The notes under the pieces are model-generated. The model had not been told where the DNA came from and did no database searches. It saw nothing but the letters and a program-made list of their open reading frames with translations. This document shows positions 36,175 through 46,049 of a DNA stretch of 64,000 nucleotides, piece by piece; position 1 is the stretch's first letter, and each line of letters begins with the position of its first letter. This DNA comes from Yoonia sp. BS5-3 (GTDB taxonomy: Bacteria; Pseudomonadota; Alphaproteobacteria; Rhodobacterales; Rhodobacteraceae), in NCBI RefSeq assembly GCF_038069655.2, contig NZ_CP150951.2:3498001-3562000 (forward strand). Direction: 5' to 3'. The translations under genes and the position numbers were made by a program.

Positions 36175-37455
36175 ATGGGTCTCCTTGGGTTGATTTGCGC
36201 CGGGCAAATGGCGGCGGCGCAGGCGATCAGCCCGGATGATTACATCCCCATCGACCCGGATCAAGCCCGGATCGGCCAGCTGCTATTTTATGATAAGATA
36301 CTGTCAGGAAACAGAAATATCTCATGTGGGACCTGTCACCATCATGATCATGCGGGCACAGATGCACTGTCGCTTGGCATTGGCGAAGGGGGTATCGGCG
36401 TTGGGCCCAATCGGACAGCCGGCGAAGGGCGCGATGCGATCCGAAAACGGATCCCCCGAAACGCGCCAGCCCTTTGGAATCTTGGGCATAATTCGGTTGA
36501 GGTGATGTTCCATGACGGACGACTGACCGCCTCGGATATCTTCGGAAATGGCTTTGATTCCCCCGCCGAAGAATGGCTGCCCGAGGGGCTGGATAACCTC
36601 GTGGCGGCCCAGGCCCTTTTCCCGATGACGGCCCAGTTTGAGATGGCTGGAAACCTAGGCGAAAACGATGTGATCGGTGCTGTCAACAACCGGATCGACC
36701 GGGGCTGGCCGATCATCGCTAAACGGGTGCGCACGCTCCCGCAATATGGTCAGATGTTCGTACAAGCCTTTGATCACATTGACGAACCCAGCGATGTGAC
36801 CATTGTTGAGATTGGCAACGCGCTAGGGGCCTTCATCGCCGCCGAATGGCAATCCTATGACAGCCCTTACGACGCTTGGCTGACCGGCACACCCCTGCCC
36901 GATGATGCGGAACGGGGCCGTCAGCTTTTCTTTAACAATCGCTGTGCATCCTGCCACGCAGGCCCGCTATTTACTGATCAGAATTTCCACGCGCTTGGCC
37001 TGCCCGCCTTTGGCCCGGGCCGCACAAGACAATGGGATCCGATCCCGCGCGATGTGGGCCGCATGGGTGAGACGCATTTGCTTGAAGATGCCTATAAATT
37101 TCGCACCCCGTCTTTGCGCAACGTCGCATTGACGGCCCCCTACGGACACAACGGCGCCTACCCGACGCTGACAACCATGATCCGGCATCATGCGAACCCC
37201 GCCACGGCGGACTGGACGCCAGAGATGGCCAATCTGCCCGACGTGCCCTGGCTTGAGGCCGTCGATTTCGCGATCCGGGCGGACACGCGCGAAATGGCCC
37301 GGCAAGCGGCGATCCGCGATATCAACACAATGACGCTCAGCGATCAGGATATCGCTGATCTGGTTGCCTTTTTGCATGCTCTGACCGGTGAAAGCGCCCT
37401 GACCCGCCCCATGGGCCGGCCAGAGACTGTGCCCAGTGGCCTGCCTGTTGATTAA
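36175..37455 (+). CDS. Di-haem cytochrome c peroxidase / MauG-family protein
   Basis: A periplasmic protein of about 426 residues with two c-type haem sites: CGTCHHHDHAG (residues 44-48 region) and CASCHAGPLF (about residue 260). YGHNGAYPTLTTMIRHH near the C-terminus is also typical of cytochrome c peroxidases and MauG. It would reduce H2O2 or oxidise a protein partner. The short N-terminal hydrophobic stretch (MGLLGLICAGQMAAAQ) ends in AQA, but lacks a basic head and a good ribosome-binding site. A GTG at 36169 is an alternative start. Confidence 0.82.
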   Translation: MGLLGLICAGQMAAAQAISPDDYIPIDPDQARIGQLLFYDKILSGNRNISCGTCHHHDHAGTDALSLGIGEGGIGVGPNRTAGEGRDAIRKRIPRNAPALWNLGHNSVEVMFHDGRLTASDIFGNGFDSPAEEWLPEGLDNLVAAQALFPMTAQFEMAGNLGENDVIGAVNNRIDRGWPIIAKRVRTLPQYGQMFVQAFDHIDEPSDVTIVEIGNALGAFIAAEWQSYDSPYDAWLTGTPLPDDAERGRQLFFNNRCASCHAGPLFTDQNFHALGLPAFGPGRTRQWDPIPRDVGRMGETHLLEDAYKFRTPSLRNVALTAPYGHNGAYPTLTTMIRHHANPATADWTPEMANLPDVPWLEAVDFAIRADTREMARQAAIRDINTMTLSDQDIADLVAFLHALTGESALTRPMGRPETVPSGLPVD

Positions 37456-38636
37456 AGCCGGATCATAACGCCCAGATCGGCGACATTGGTGCCGGTCGCC
37501 CCGGTTTTCAGCAATGCGCCCGCCTGCTCTAGGGCGTGATAGCTATCATTATTGGCCAGCAGCGCGTCAACATTCGTAATTTTATCAAGCACCTGCCCAT
37601 CAACCAAACCGCCTGCAGCATCCGTTGGCCCGTCACGCCCGTCACTGCCGCCCTGCAGACAGACCCATTTTGACCAGCCGCGGGCGCGGGCCTCTTGTGC
37701 GATACGCAGCGCCAATTCCTGATTGCGCCCGCCGCGCCCATCCCCGCGCAAAACGACAGTCGTCTCGCCGCCCCAAACGGTGATCCCGGGGCCAGCTTGA
37801 TCGCAGATGATACGGGCGGCCTCAGCCACATCCCCCTCAATCGGCGCAGGCAGGACATGGGCCGCGCCCGCAGCTTTGGCCATGGCAGCAACACTTTTGC
37901 GATTAGAGCCAACCAAATGATTGACGGCATGCGGGGGCGGGTCCGCAGGGGACGCAGCGCTAAGATGCTTGCGGACAGGCTCGGGCAACTGCGCCCACAG
38001 CCCCGCCCCTTTCAGCACAGTGATCGCGTCGGCCGCAATGCCAATTGGCGGCGCCGTTGGGCCGCTGGCAATCGCTGACAAATCATCCCCGATGACATCC
38101 GACAAAATAAGCGCCGTCACCGGCTGAGGCGCCGCATGGCGCAGAAACCCGCCGCCCTTTAAGGTCGAAAGCTGTTGGCGGACCAGGTTCATTGCCCGAA
38201 TATCCAACCCCGCCCCAAGCAATAGCGCATTCACCGCAGCTTTATCCTGCAAGCTAAGGCCGGGCACAGGCGCAGGCAGCAGCGCCGAGCCGCCGCCCGA
38301 AATCAGGGCCAGCACCGGCCCCTCAGCGGCCTGCAGCGCTGCGATGACGGCGTGCGCGGCCTCGGCCCCATTTTCATCGGGCACCGGATGACCAGCAGCA
38401 AAGACGGCCGCGCCGTCCAGCGGATCGGCATTTTCGTAATTGGTCACAACCAGACAGGGGATCGCACCAAAATGATCCAGCGCGGCCTTGGCCATCAAGC
38501 GGGCAGCCTTGCCCACAGCAATGATCTGGGTGGGACGCACGACGTTACCGAGATGCCCCGCCACCGCCGCATAAGGATCAGCAGCGCGCAGCCCTGCATC
38601 AAAAATGCGGCGTGCCTCAGCATGCATATCATCCAT
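37452..38636 (-). CDS. Glycerate 2-kinase (MOFRL family)
   Basis: A 394-residue protein of the glycerate kinase/hydroxypyruvate-reductase-like (TtuD/GckA) family. It has IIAVGKAARLMAKAAL, LALISGGGSALLPAP (phosphate-binding Gly/Ser loop), LSTLKGGGFLRHA, LSDVIGDDLSAIASGPTAP, and the C-terminal MOFRL domain (GRGGRNQELALR; GGSDGRDGPTDAAGG). It phosphorylates D-glycerate to 2-phosphoglycerate in glyoxylate and photorespiratory salvage. Its start overlaps the 3' end of the upstream membrane-protein gene by 8 bp, so they are co-transcribed. It is convergent with the peroxidase gene, overlapping by 4 bp. Confidence 0.88.
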   Translation of the reverse strand: MDDMHAEARRIFDAGLRAADPYAAVAGHLGNVVRPTQIIAVGKAARLMAKAALDHFGAIPCLVVTNYENADPLDGAAVFAAGHPVPDENGAEAAHAVIAALQAAEGPVLALISGGGSALLPAPVPGLSLQDKAAVNALLLGAGLDIRAMNLVRQQLSTLKGGGFLRHAAPQPVTALILSDVIGDDLSAIASGPTAPPIGIAADAITVLKGAGLWAQLPEPVRKHLSAASPADPPPHAVNHLVGSNRKSVAAMAKAAGAAHVLPAPIEGDVAEAARIICDQAGPGITVWGGETTVVLRGDGRGGRNQELALRIAQEARARGWSKWVCLQGGSDGRDGPTDAAGGLVDGQVLDKITNVDALLANNDSYHALEQAGALLKTGATGTNVADLGVMIRL

Positions 38637-39837
38637 CTTGGGTCTCCTCTTTGGCTGCGATCAAGGCCGCCATACGCTGCACCACCTGCAGTTCAAGCTC
38701 TGTTGCTGGCGATGCGCTGAGTGACGGCATGGCAAGCGCCACGAGCACCCGGGGCCTGCTGCGCGCCAAGATCACATGGGTGGCCGAATACCGTTCAAAC
38801 AGATAGGCGATGTGATCCTCGGCCACAGGGCCAAGCTGCGGCGGGTCGAAGCGGCGCAACACCGGGGAGGCCGCGAAAATCTGATCCAACACGGGGTCTT
38901 GCAACTCAGACAGGCTGTCTTCGCTGACAATGACCGCCCCATCAACGCGCGGGTGCGTTTGCAAATCGCGCAAGAACCTCATCGGATCTTTCACTTCGGC
39001 GGTGGCCAGATGACGCAGCAGGCCCAGGCTTTGTTCTTCGGCACGCAAACTGCGTGCGTCATTCAAAATGGCAACCACAAACAGGGTCGTCATGAAGGCC
39101 GCAGCGCAAAGCAGCGCGCCGTTGCGATCAAGACCGGCCAGAAAGCTGATCATCGCGCTGAACACGGCAGAGGCTGCGATCATCACCCCAAGGCTGGCCA
39201 AGGTGGCACCATGGCCCAATTGGGCACGTGCCAGACCAATCGCCAGCCAACACAGGATCAAGACGCCAAGCGCGGAAAACTGGATCGGCAGGCCCGTGTA
39301 GATCAGCAGGAAATCCCCCGCCGCCAGCGGTATGAACAACAAAAGCGACAGGCCCAAGCGGACCACTGTCGTATTCTCGCCCGCCGAAAGCGACGCCCGG
39401 TCGCGGGTGATGATCATCCACCCTGCCATGCAAAACCCGGCAATTTGCACAGCAAGCTGCGCAATCAGCCGCTGCGGATCAATGCTGCCGGAATACCACA
39501 AGGCCAGAACGCCAAAGATCACAGCCGCCCCGCCCATACTGGCTTTCACAAAACCAGGCGCATGTCTGCGTAGCAACCCTTCGGTTAACACAATTGCGGC
39601 CAGCGGGATCAATGCAGCGGCGAGCAGGACCAGAATGCGAAACGCCTCAACGCCGGTCAGCGTCATCGCAAGGCGGCCGGTAAACAAAAGGATTGAAACC
39701 CGGATACAAAACAGAAAACGCCGGTTCAGCGGATCCCACCTGTCGCGGCGGACAATGACCCGGCGCAGGACTAAAAGGCCCAGCAACGCGCCGCCCGAAA
39801 GGTAAATCTGGACCATAACGCTGGCCGCTAAAATCAT
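38629..39837 (-). CDS. Multi-pass membrane protein with a soluble C-terminal domain (unknown)
   Basis: A 402-residue protein with about eight to nine hydrophobic helices over the first 265 residues and a soluble, mixed alpha/beta C-terminal region of about 130 residues. No catalytic motif is visible, and I recognise no family. The ATG at 39837 overlaps the upstream gene's stop (ATGA), and the 3' end overlaps the glycerate kinase start, so the three genes form one translationally coupled unit. The topology would suit a sensor or lipid-handling protein, but this is speculation. Confidence 0.6.
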   Translation of the reverse strand: MILAASVMVQIYLSGGALLGLLVLRRVIVRRDRWDPLNRRFLFCIRVSILLFTGRLAMTLTGVEAFRILVLLAAALIPLAAIVLTEGLLRRHAPGFVKASMGGAAVIFGVLALWYSGSIDPQRLIAQLAVQIAGFCMAGWMIITRDRASLSAGENTTVVRLGLSLLLFIPLAAGDFLLIYTGLPIQFSALGVLILCWLAIGLARAQLGHGATLASLGVMIAASAVFSAMISFLAGLDRNGALLCAAAFMTTLFVVAILNDARSLRAEEQSLGLLRHLATAEVKDPMRFLRDLQTHPRVDGAVIVSEDSLSELQDPVLDQIFAASPVLRRFDPPQLGPVAEDHIAYLFERYSATHVILARSRPRVLVALAMPSLSASPATELELQVVQRMAALIAAKEETQDG

Positions 39838-40787
39838 GCGCCCGGCCCTTTGCGCGGGCGCAGGATCGACCAAGGTTTGCTGCCATCTGCCCAGTGGATC
39901 GCAGGCAAAACCAAACGGCGCAGCGCCACCAGTCCGCCAGTTAATACGACACCCAGGATGGCCGATTTGGGCACCTCGCGCAGCAGATAGCCGCGCATTG
40001 CCGCAATATCCATCCGGCCCAGCTGCAACACATCGTCGCCGCGCCCATAATCCAGCATCTTGGCGCAGAAATCATTAAACTGCACATCACGGTGCTTTGG
40101 CGCGTTATCCCAGGTCTTTTTCAAATCATCCGATCCGCCGGTATAGGCGTCTGTGATGACAAAGCGGTCCTCATCAAACCCGGCCTCTGCCCCGACGCCA
40201 AAGATATGGCGCTGACTGGCCATGATCCGGCGGGCCAGCAGCAGATGGTTCAGCGTACGCCGCCCGCCCCTTGGGCCGGGCCAGACATCCGAAAACATCT
40301 GCGAGACCATGCCAACCACAGCAGGCACCTGCGTGACATTGGACACCCAGATTGGCCGGAACTGGCGCCGGAAGAAGATCAAGAAACAGGTCAGCCCATA
40401 AAGCACCCAAGACAGGTTCTTTGACCGCTCTGCGGGATCGACCATCACAAGGCCTAAATGCAGCACCTCAGTGGGGTGTGGGCTATCCTGAAGCGTCATG
40501 ATCGCAAGGGCATTAAAGGCAATCGGTGTGCCATCACGGCGGGCAACCAGCGTGATAATCACAGCCTCCATCCGCGCTTTGTCACCCGAAAAAACACCAT
40601 AAGTCAGGCTGCCGGCATCCAGCGTTTTCGCCGCGATCTGACGCAGATTTGCGCTCAGCTCGGCCAGCGCATCCGGCGCCATCCACAGGCCCGGACGTTC
40701 AATAATGCGCACCGTGTAGTCGGGACCGGACCGCAAGGTCACGTCCATATATTTGCGCCCAATTGCCTTGAGAATGGTGCCAATCAC
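39834..40787 (-). CDS. Hypothetical protein with GNAT-like segment and C-terminal membrane helix
   Basis: A 317-residue protein. Residues 75-165 read like an acyltransferase core (IITLVARRDGTPIAFNALAIMTL, then EVLHLGLVMVDPAERSKNLSWVLYGLTCFLIFF and WVSNVTQVPAVVGMV), and residues about 275-300 form a hydrophobic helix. No family was recognised. It is the first gene of the unit with the multi-pass membrane protein and glycerate kinase, 75 bp downstream of xylA. A GNAT-like fold is a tentative reading. Confidence 0.5.
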   Translation of the reverse strand: MIGTILKAIGRKYMDVTLRSGPDYTVRIIERPGLWMAPDALAELSANLRQIAAKTLDAGSLTYGVFSGDKARMEAVIITLVARRDGTPIAFNALAIMTLQDSPHPTEVLHLGLVMVDPAERSKNLSWVLYGLTCFLIFFRRQFRPIWVSNVTQVPAVVGMVSQMFSDVWPGPRGGRRTLNHLLLARRIMASQRHIFGVGAEAGFDEDRFVITDAYTGGSDDLKKTWDNAPKHRDVQFNDFCAKMLDYGRGDDVLQLGRMDIAAMRGYLLREVPKSAILGVVLTGGLVALRRLVLPAIHWADGSKPWSILRPRKGPGA

Positions 40788-40862
40788 AGCGTGTTCCCTG
40801 TCCCTTGCCCTGCACCCTATGCAGCAGGGGAAACCAGCACAAGGCCGCGGATCAGGCCCGGG

Positions 40863-42167
40863 TTACAGGTAGCGGTTCACCAGATTTTCCAGCCGTTCCT
40901 GCCGCCCCGAGCGTGGCTCTGGTTCAATCGCTTGTTCGGTCACTTTTGCATAACAATCCTCAAGACTGCTGCGATGTAGCAAATCTTGGCCCGCGGCCGT
41001 GTTCCAACCGGCATAGCGGGCATCGCGCGCGGCCTCTAGCTTGCCATCCTCAAACATTGCCGCGGCAGCCTTCAGACCGGCGGCGCAAGCATCCATGCCG
41101 CCAACATGAGCAATAATTAAATCTTCCGGATCAAGACTTTGTCGGCGTAACTTCGCGTCGAAATTGGTGCCGCCGGTGGTGAAGCCGCCCGCGCGCAGAA
41201 CCTCGTAATAGGCCAATGCCATCTCGGGCACATTATTAGGAAACTGGTCGGTATCCCAGCCGGATTGATAGTCATTCCGGTTCATATCGATTGAGCCAAA
41301 AATGCCCAGCTCGCGGGCCAAGGCCAGTTCATGCTCAAAGGAATGGCCAGCCAAAATGGCATGGCCCTGTTCGATGTTTACCTTGACCTCATCCTCAAGG
41401 CCAAAATCCTTCAAGAACCCGTAAACAGTGGCGACGTCATAATCATATTGATGTTTTGTCGGCTCTTGGGGTTTGGGCTCAATCAGGATCGTCCCTTCAA
41501 AGCCCATCTTGTGCTTATAATCGACGACCATCTGCAACATACGGCCCGCCTGCTGTCGCTCGCGGCCCATATCGGTGTTCAGCAACGTCTCATACCCTTC
41601 GCGCCCGCCCCAAAGCACGTAATTCTCGCCACCCAGCTTGATCGTGGCATCCATGCACGCCTTGATCGTGGCGGCAGCATAGGCAAAGACATCCGGGTCC
41701 GGGTTCGTCGCAGCCCCGGCCATATAGCGACGATGGGAAAACAGATTGGCCGTTCCCCAAAGCAGCTTGACGCCGCTCTGATCCATCTTTTCCGCAAAGT
41801 AATCAGTGATTTGCGCAAGGTTATCAATGCTCTCTGAAAATGATGCCCCCTCTGGCCGGACATCTGCATCGTGAAAGCAGAAATAGGGCACACCCAGGAT
41901 CTGGAACATCTCAAGGGCGACATCGGCCTTCATCTTGGCCGCGTCCATTGTGTCATCAAACCAAGGGCGTACGAAGGTTGGACCGCCAAAAGGGTCACCG
42001 CCCGGCCAAGCGAAAGAGTGCCAATAGGCGCAGGCAAAGCGCAGATGATCCTTCATGGGCTTGCCCATGATAACAGCATCCGGGTCGTAATGGCGAAAGG
42101 CAAAATCATGTGCCGCCTCTGGCCCCTCATAGGCGATCGTTGGGATTCCATTGAAGAAATCAGTCAT
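40863..42167 (-). CDS. xylA: Xylose isomerase
   Basis: Interconverts D-xylose and D-xylulose. The 434-residue, type II-length protein shows [12 protein letters not shown] (catalytic His region), [52 protein letters not shown] and [20 protein letters not shown], carrying the metal-binding Glu, Asp and His residues. Its start overlaps the end of xylB by 4 bp, giving the order xylB-xylA. No xylose transporter or xylR is visible next to it. Confidence 0.96.
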   Translation of the reverse strand: MTDFFNGIPTIAYEGPEAAHDFAFRHYDPDAVIMGKPMKDHLRFACAYWHSFAWPGGDPFGGPTFVRPWFDDTMDAAKMKADVALEMFQILGVPYFCFHDADVRPEGASFSESIDNLAQITDYFAEKMDQSGVKLLWGTANLFSHRRYMAGAATNPDPDVFAYAAATIKACMDATIKLGGENYVLWGGREGYETLLNTDMGRERQQAGRMLQMVVDYKHKMGFEGTILIEPKPQEPTKHQYDYDVATVYGFLKDFGLEDEVKVNIEQGHAILAGHSFEHELALARELGIFGSIDMNRNDYQSGWDTDQFPNNVPEMALAYYEVLRAGGFTTGGTNFDAKLRRQSLDPEDLIIAHVGGMDACAAGLKAAAAMFEDGKLEAARDARYAGWNTAAGQDLLHRSSLEDCYAKVTEQAIEPEPRSGRQERLENLVNRYL

Positions 42168-43606
42168 GACAGTCCTTTCAATGCAGCATAACCGGCGCGG
42201 TAGCGCGCGTGCGCATCGGCAAACGCGTCGGTCAGCGCCCGGTCTGGCGTGATCGTTCGGGCAATGGCGGGCGGGCCCGCGATCTCGGGCCCGGCACCGG
42301 TTGCGGCCATCAGGCCCAGCCTGGCGGCACCAAACGCACCACCGAAATCACCGGCAACGGGCAGATCAATCGGCATATCCAGCGATGTGGCCAAAGCCTT
42401 GAGCCAGTAATCCGATTTCGACCCACCACCGACCGCAATCAGACGGCTGATCTGCGTGCCCGTCGCCGCAAGCGCATCATGGCAATCGCGGATCGCATGG
42501 GTCACCCCTTCCAACACGGCGCGGGTCGCTGCGGCCTGATCGGCGGCATGATCCAGATGCAGGAAAGCGCCGCGTATCTGGCTGTCATTATGCGGGGTCC
42601 GCTCGCCGCCGAGATAGGGCAAGAACAAAGCCCGTGAAGGGGCCTGCAAATCGCCCAAAGATGCGGTCAGGCTGGCCGCTGGTTGGCCCACAAGACGGGC
42701 ATACCAGTTCAGCGCATCTGCCGCCGCCAGGATCACACCCATCTGATGCCAAGTCCCCGGCAATGCGTGACAAAATGTATGCACGGCACTAGCCGGGTCA
42801 GGTCGGTAGGCATCCGAGGCCGCGAATAAGACGCCCGACGTGCCCAGCGACACAAACGCATCACCCGCAGAGACAACGCCGACCCCAACGGCACTTGCCG
42901 CATTGTCACCGCCGCCGCCCGCGACAACCACACCCTTGGGCAGCCCCCAGCGCTGCGCCAATGCATCGCGCAGCTGGCCGGAAACCGCCGTGCCTTCCAC
43001 CAAACGGGGCATATGATCGCGGGACAGCCCTGTGGCGGCCAGCAAATCATCAGCCCAATTGCGCTTGGCCACATCCAACCAAGATGTTCCAGCGGCATCC
43101 GACATCTCGGCCACAGCCTCACCGGTCAGCCATAGGCGCAGATAATCCTTAGGCAAAAGAACCCGCGCCACTTTGGCAAATATCTGCGGCTCATGCTGGG
43201 CCACCCAGCTGAGCTTGGGCGCGGTGAAGCCGGGAAAGACGATATTGCCAGTCAGGGCACGAAAACGGGGATCGGCGTCCATTTCAGCCGCCGCATCAGC
43301 GGCCCGCGTATCATTCCATAAGATACAGGGGCGCAACACAGCGTCATAAGCGTTCAAAAGCGTCGCGCCATGCATCTGGCCAGACAGGCCAATGGCCCGC
43401 ACCGCATCAAGCGGCACCTGCCCCGCCAAGTCCCGCAGCACAACATCAGCAGCATCCAGCCAGCTCTGCGGGTCCTGCTCAGACCAGCCGGGTTTGGGAC
43501 GGCTGACTGTCAACGAAACCGCTGCCTCGGCCCGCAGGGTTTGCGCCTCATCAATCAACACAGCCTTCAGACCAGACGTGCCCAAATCCAGACCGATATA
43601 CATCAA
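42164..43606 (-). CDS. xylB: Xylulokinase
   Basis: Phosphorylates D-xylulose to xylulose-5-phosphate. The 480-residue FGGY-family kinase begins [20 protein letters not shown] (phosphate-1 loop) and has [26 protein letters not shown], the [14 protein letters not shown] adenosine region and [19 protein letters not shown] near the C-terminus. The MHG motif supports xylulose over glycerol specificity. It is the first gene of the xylB-xylA operon. About 190 bp upstream contain no recognised operator. Confidence 0.94.
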   Translation of the reverse strand: MMYIGLDLGTSGLKAVLIDEAQTLRAEAAVSLTVSRPKPGWSEQDPQSWLDAADVVLRDLAGQVPLDAVRAIGLSGQMHGATLLNAYDAVLRPCILWNDTRAADAAAEMDADPRFRALTGNIVFPGFTAPKLSWVAQHEPQIFAKVARVLLPKDYLRLWLTGEAVAEMSDAAGTSWLDVAKRNWADDLLAATGLSRDHMPRLVEGTAVSGQLRDALAQRWGLPKGVVVAGGGGDNAASAVGVGVVSAGDAFVSLGTSGVLFAASDAYRPDPASAVHTFCHALPGTWHQMGVILAAADALNWYARLVGQPAASLTASLGDLQAPSRALFLPYLGGERTPHNDSQIRGAFLHLDHAADQAAATRAVLEGVTHAIRDCHDALAATGTQISRLIAVGGGSKSDYWLKALATSLDMPIDLPVAGDFGGAFGAARLGLMAATGAGPEIAGPPAIARTITPDRALTDAFADAHARYRAGYAALKGLS

Positions 43607-43794
43607 GGCGCCCCGTCAAAGGGCAACAACCGCCGCAGCATTTTTGATAATCCTCCTCAGCGCGATAGGATCGCACATAGGCATCATCACGCGGCGCTGC
43701 GCGGTAATCAAGAGGATAAGGGAAAGCTAAGCTCTGGACCAGAAAACCGGTTTATGATCCTGTAGACAGCGATCTGGAATGTGGGATTTCGCAG

Positions 43795-44025
43795 ATGGCA
43801 TGTACAGAAAATTTTGCTTACGTTCATTTTTACTTTTGGCCTATGGCGTTTATTCTGGCCTACCTTGTTAGAAAGCATAATAAATTTGGACTGAAAGATA
43901 CGTTTCTCGTAATGATTGGGGTGAAAACACATCTCAGCACATTACTGATAAAAGTGTTTCACGCTCTAATGATTTTGGGCTCAATCGGCATTATTTTGTG
44001 GATTGCGCAAACCTGCCCCACGTGA
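43795..44025 (+). CDS. Small AT-rich membrane protein (hypothetical)
   Basis: A 76-residue protein with two hydrophobic segments (about residues 10-25 and 50-72) separated by a basic stretch (RKHNKFGLKDTF), predicting a two-helix hairpin in the inner membrane. The coding sequence is strikingly AT-rich for this window. A purine-rich GGAATGTGGGA lies upstream. I know no family. It sits just before the CPBP protein in the same AT-rich stretch. Confidence 0.45.
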   Translation: MACTENFAYVHFYFWPMAFILAYLVRKHNKFGLKDTFLVMIGVKTHLSTLLIKVFHALMILGSIGIILWIAQTCPT

Positions 44026-44146
44026 TTGCACTGGCAACACACGGAAAGCTTGGTAGCCCACCGAGACTGTACTAAGGACAGGACGTAAGTCTCGCTGAGA
44101 TATCTAGAATGGCCTGTACCAGCAGCCAACTATAAATGTGGTATCC

Positions 44147-44887
44147 ATGAATCTTGCACAAAGCATACTCTTCTTCGGACTGCCGGGGTTTGTTATTCTG
44201 GTCGCTCTCTATTTCGGGGTACCGATTGCAACAAGTCTCGGCATCCCACTCATTGTCAGTTGGACGGCAGGGTTGTGGCTACCTATTATTCTGCTCCTGT
44301 GCTGGGTGCTCGTGCGCCACTTTCGAAACCCAAAGTCAGACGAATTCAAAGAAAGGTTTCGTCTAAAAAAATTGCAGCGAGGCGATTGGATTGCCATTGC
44401 CGTTGCTTTCGTCGCAGTGCAGGTGTGCGAAATCTCGCTTTCCAGAACTGGGGCGATTATTTCTGAGATGTGGTTCTTCTCGACACCCAGCGTTATCCCC
44501 GAATTGTTTGATCCCGGGCTCGATATTGAAGCCGGGTTGAGCACGTTTTTCGCAGTACCTGTGGAAGGGAACTGGTGGCTGCTTGTATTTTGGCTCGGTT
44601 GGCTGGTTATCAATATCGGCGGGGAGGAACTACTATGGAGAGGCTATGCCCTGCCGCTGCAAGAACGTGTATTTGGCGGTTACGCGTGGTTGGTAAACGG
44701 TCTATGTTGGAACCTTCTCGTCCACGCATTCATGCGCTGGAATTTCCTCACACTGATGCCCGTCAGCTTGGTAATTCCCTATCTGGTGCAACATCGAAAG
44801 AACACCTGGATCGGCATTTACCTTCATGGGCTCGGCAACGCGCTTGTGCTTTTGATCCTGGTTCCCAGTATCGCTGGATGGATCTAG
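44147..44887 (+). CDS. CPBP family (Abi/CAAX-protease-like) intramembrane protein
   Basis: A 246-residue polytopic protein with about seven helices. The CPBP motif EELLWRGYALPLQERVFGG (EExxxR, around residue 163) is followed by LLVHAFMRWNF and GIYLHGLGNALVLL, supplying the conserved His positions of the glutamic-type intramembrane protease fold. Relatives include Rce1-like proteases and bacteriocin-immunity proteins. Composition is lower in GC than the genes around it. A GTG at 44138 is an alternative start. Confidence 0.8.
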   Translation: MNLAQSILFFGLPGFVILVALYFGVPIATSLGIPLIVSWTAGLWLPIILLLCWVLVRHFRNPKSDEFKERFRLKKLQRGDWIAIAVAFVAVQVCEISLSRTGAIISEMWFFSTPSVIPELFDPGLDIEAGLSTFFAVPVEGNWWLLVFWLGWLVINIGGEELLWRGYALPLQERVFGGYAWLVNGLCWNLLVHAFMRWNFLTLMPVSLVIPYLVQHRKNTWIGIYLHGLGNALVLLILVPSIAGWI

Positions 44888-44977
44888 TCCAAGGGCTTCT
44901 TAGTGTTGTTCATCAGGCACCATAATGCGTAACCACATAATATGCTTCTCGTGCCCAGACCTTCCGCAGGAAGCCCC

Positions 44978-45880
44978 ATGACATCCCAACCGACCGTGAA
45001 AAACTGGCTGTCCATCGGCGCGCGTGGCGTCATATGGGGCGCGACGTTTATGGTCGTCTCTATCGCGCTTACGGGGTACGGCCCGTTGACCGTGGCTTGC
45101 GCCCGCACAACGCTGGGCGCGGCGGCACTGCTTGCTTTGATGTGGTTGATGCGGCGCCCGTTGCCCGACTTCACCCCGCGCATGTGCAGATATCTGCTGT
45201 TGATCGGCCTTTTGAACACCGCACTGCCCTTTGCGCTGCTCAGTTGGGGGCAGCAATTTGTGCCATCGGCCTTTGCGGGCATTTCCATGGCCGCCTTGCC
45301 CCTGTTCGTGTTGCCTTTGGCGCATCTGTTCACAGATGAAAAGCTGACCCAGCGCAATCTGGCTGGCGTTTGCCTTGGCTTTGTTGGTGCGGTCATCCTG
45401 ATTGGTCCGGGTGTGCTGCGTCTGGGCACGGGGACAGCGCCATGGGGCCAACTGGCCTGCCTGGCCGCTGCGCTGTCTTATGCGGTATCCAGCATCATGA
45501 CCCGGCGTTGCCCGCCTATCGACCCGATCACCATGTCTGCACTGCTATTGCTCGTGGGGAGCGCCGCCCTGATCCCGGCCATGCTATGGATCGAAGGCAT
45601 CCCGCATCTGGCGGATACACGCGCAACCACGGCCATCATTGCGCTTGGACTGCTGCCGACGGCGCTTGCCGCGCTGATCCGCGTCGTAACGATCCGCACG
45701 GCGGGTTCGGTTTTCATGACATTGGTGAACTACCAGGTGCCGGTCTGGTCGATGCTTTTTGGTGCCTGGATTTTACAAGAAATGCTGCCGCTGCGGTTCT
45801 TTGCGGCCCTTGCATTGATCCTTTTGGGTCTTGCGATCAGCCAATGGTCCAGCCTCGTGCGTCTGTTCCGGCCGGAATGA
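44978..45880 (+). CDS. DMT (EamA) family transporter
   Basis: A 300-residue protein with ten helices in two EamA repeats: RGVIWGATFMVVSIAL at the start and the second repeat from AALSYAVSSIMTRRCPP. It is an exporter-type metabolite transporter of unknown substrate. The ATG at 44978 follows AGGAAG, whereas a longer frame from 44942 lacks a ribosome-binding site. Not obviously linked to the preceding CPBP gene or to the pyrimidine-type dehydrogenase downstream. Confidence 0.83.
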   Translation: MTSQPTVKNWLSIGARGVIWGATFMVVSIALTGYGPLTVACARTTLGAAALLALMWLMRRPLPDFTPRMCRYLLLIGLLNTALPFALLSWGQQFVPSAFAGISMAALPLFVLPLAHLFTDEKLTQRNLAGVCLGFVGAVILIGPGVLRLGTGTAPWGQLACLAAALSYAVSSIMTRRCPPIDPITMSALLLLVGSAALIPAMLWIEGIPHLADTRATTAIIALGLLPTALAALIRVVTIRTAGSVFMTLVNYQVPVWSMLFGAWILQEMLPLRFFAALALILLGLAISQWSSLVRLFRPE

Positions 45881-45994
45881 CTTTCACCGCCTGAACCACT
45901 TCTTAGCATCTTTAACGGCATCCTGTTTTTTAAGCATGATGCTGCAATAATAGCGGTGATTTCCAAGGTTATCCCTATCGTCTCACGAAAAATA

Positions 45995-46010
45995 TTGACT
46001 TTTTGGTCAA
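45995..46010. promoter_or_regulatory. RutR-like operator upstream of the PreA-like gene
   Basis: TTGACTTTTTGGTCAA matches the RutR consensus TTGACCAnnTGGTCAA at 12 of 14 defined positions, with the same 16-bp spacing. It lies 40 bp before the PreA-like start. RutR is the TetR-family regulator of pyrimidine catabolism, so the site supports pyrimidine-responsive control. Confidence 0.6.
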
Positions 46011-46049
46011 AAATTACCCTGATCAATGGTAACAAAGCGAGGATACGCC

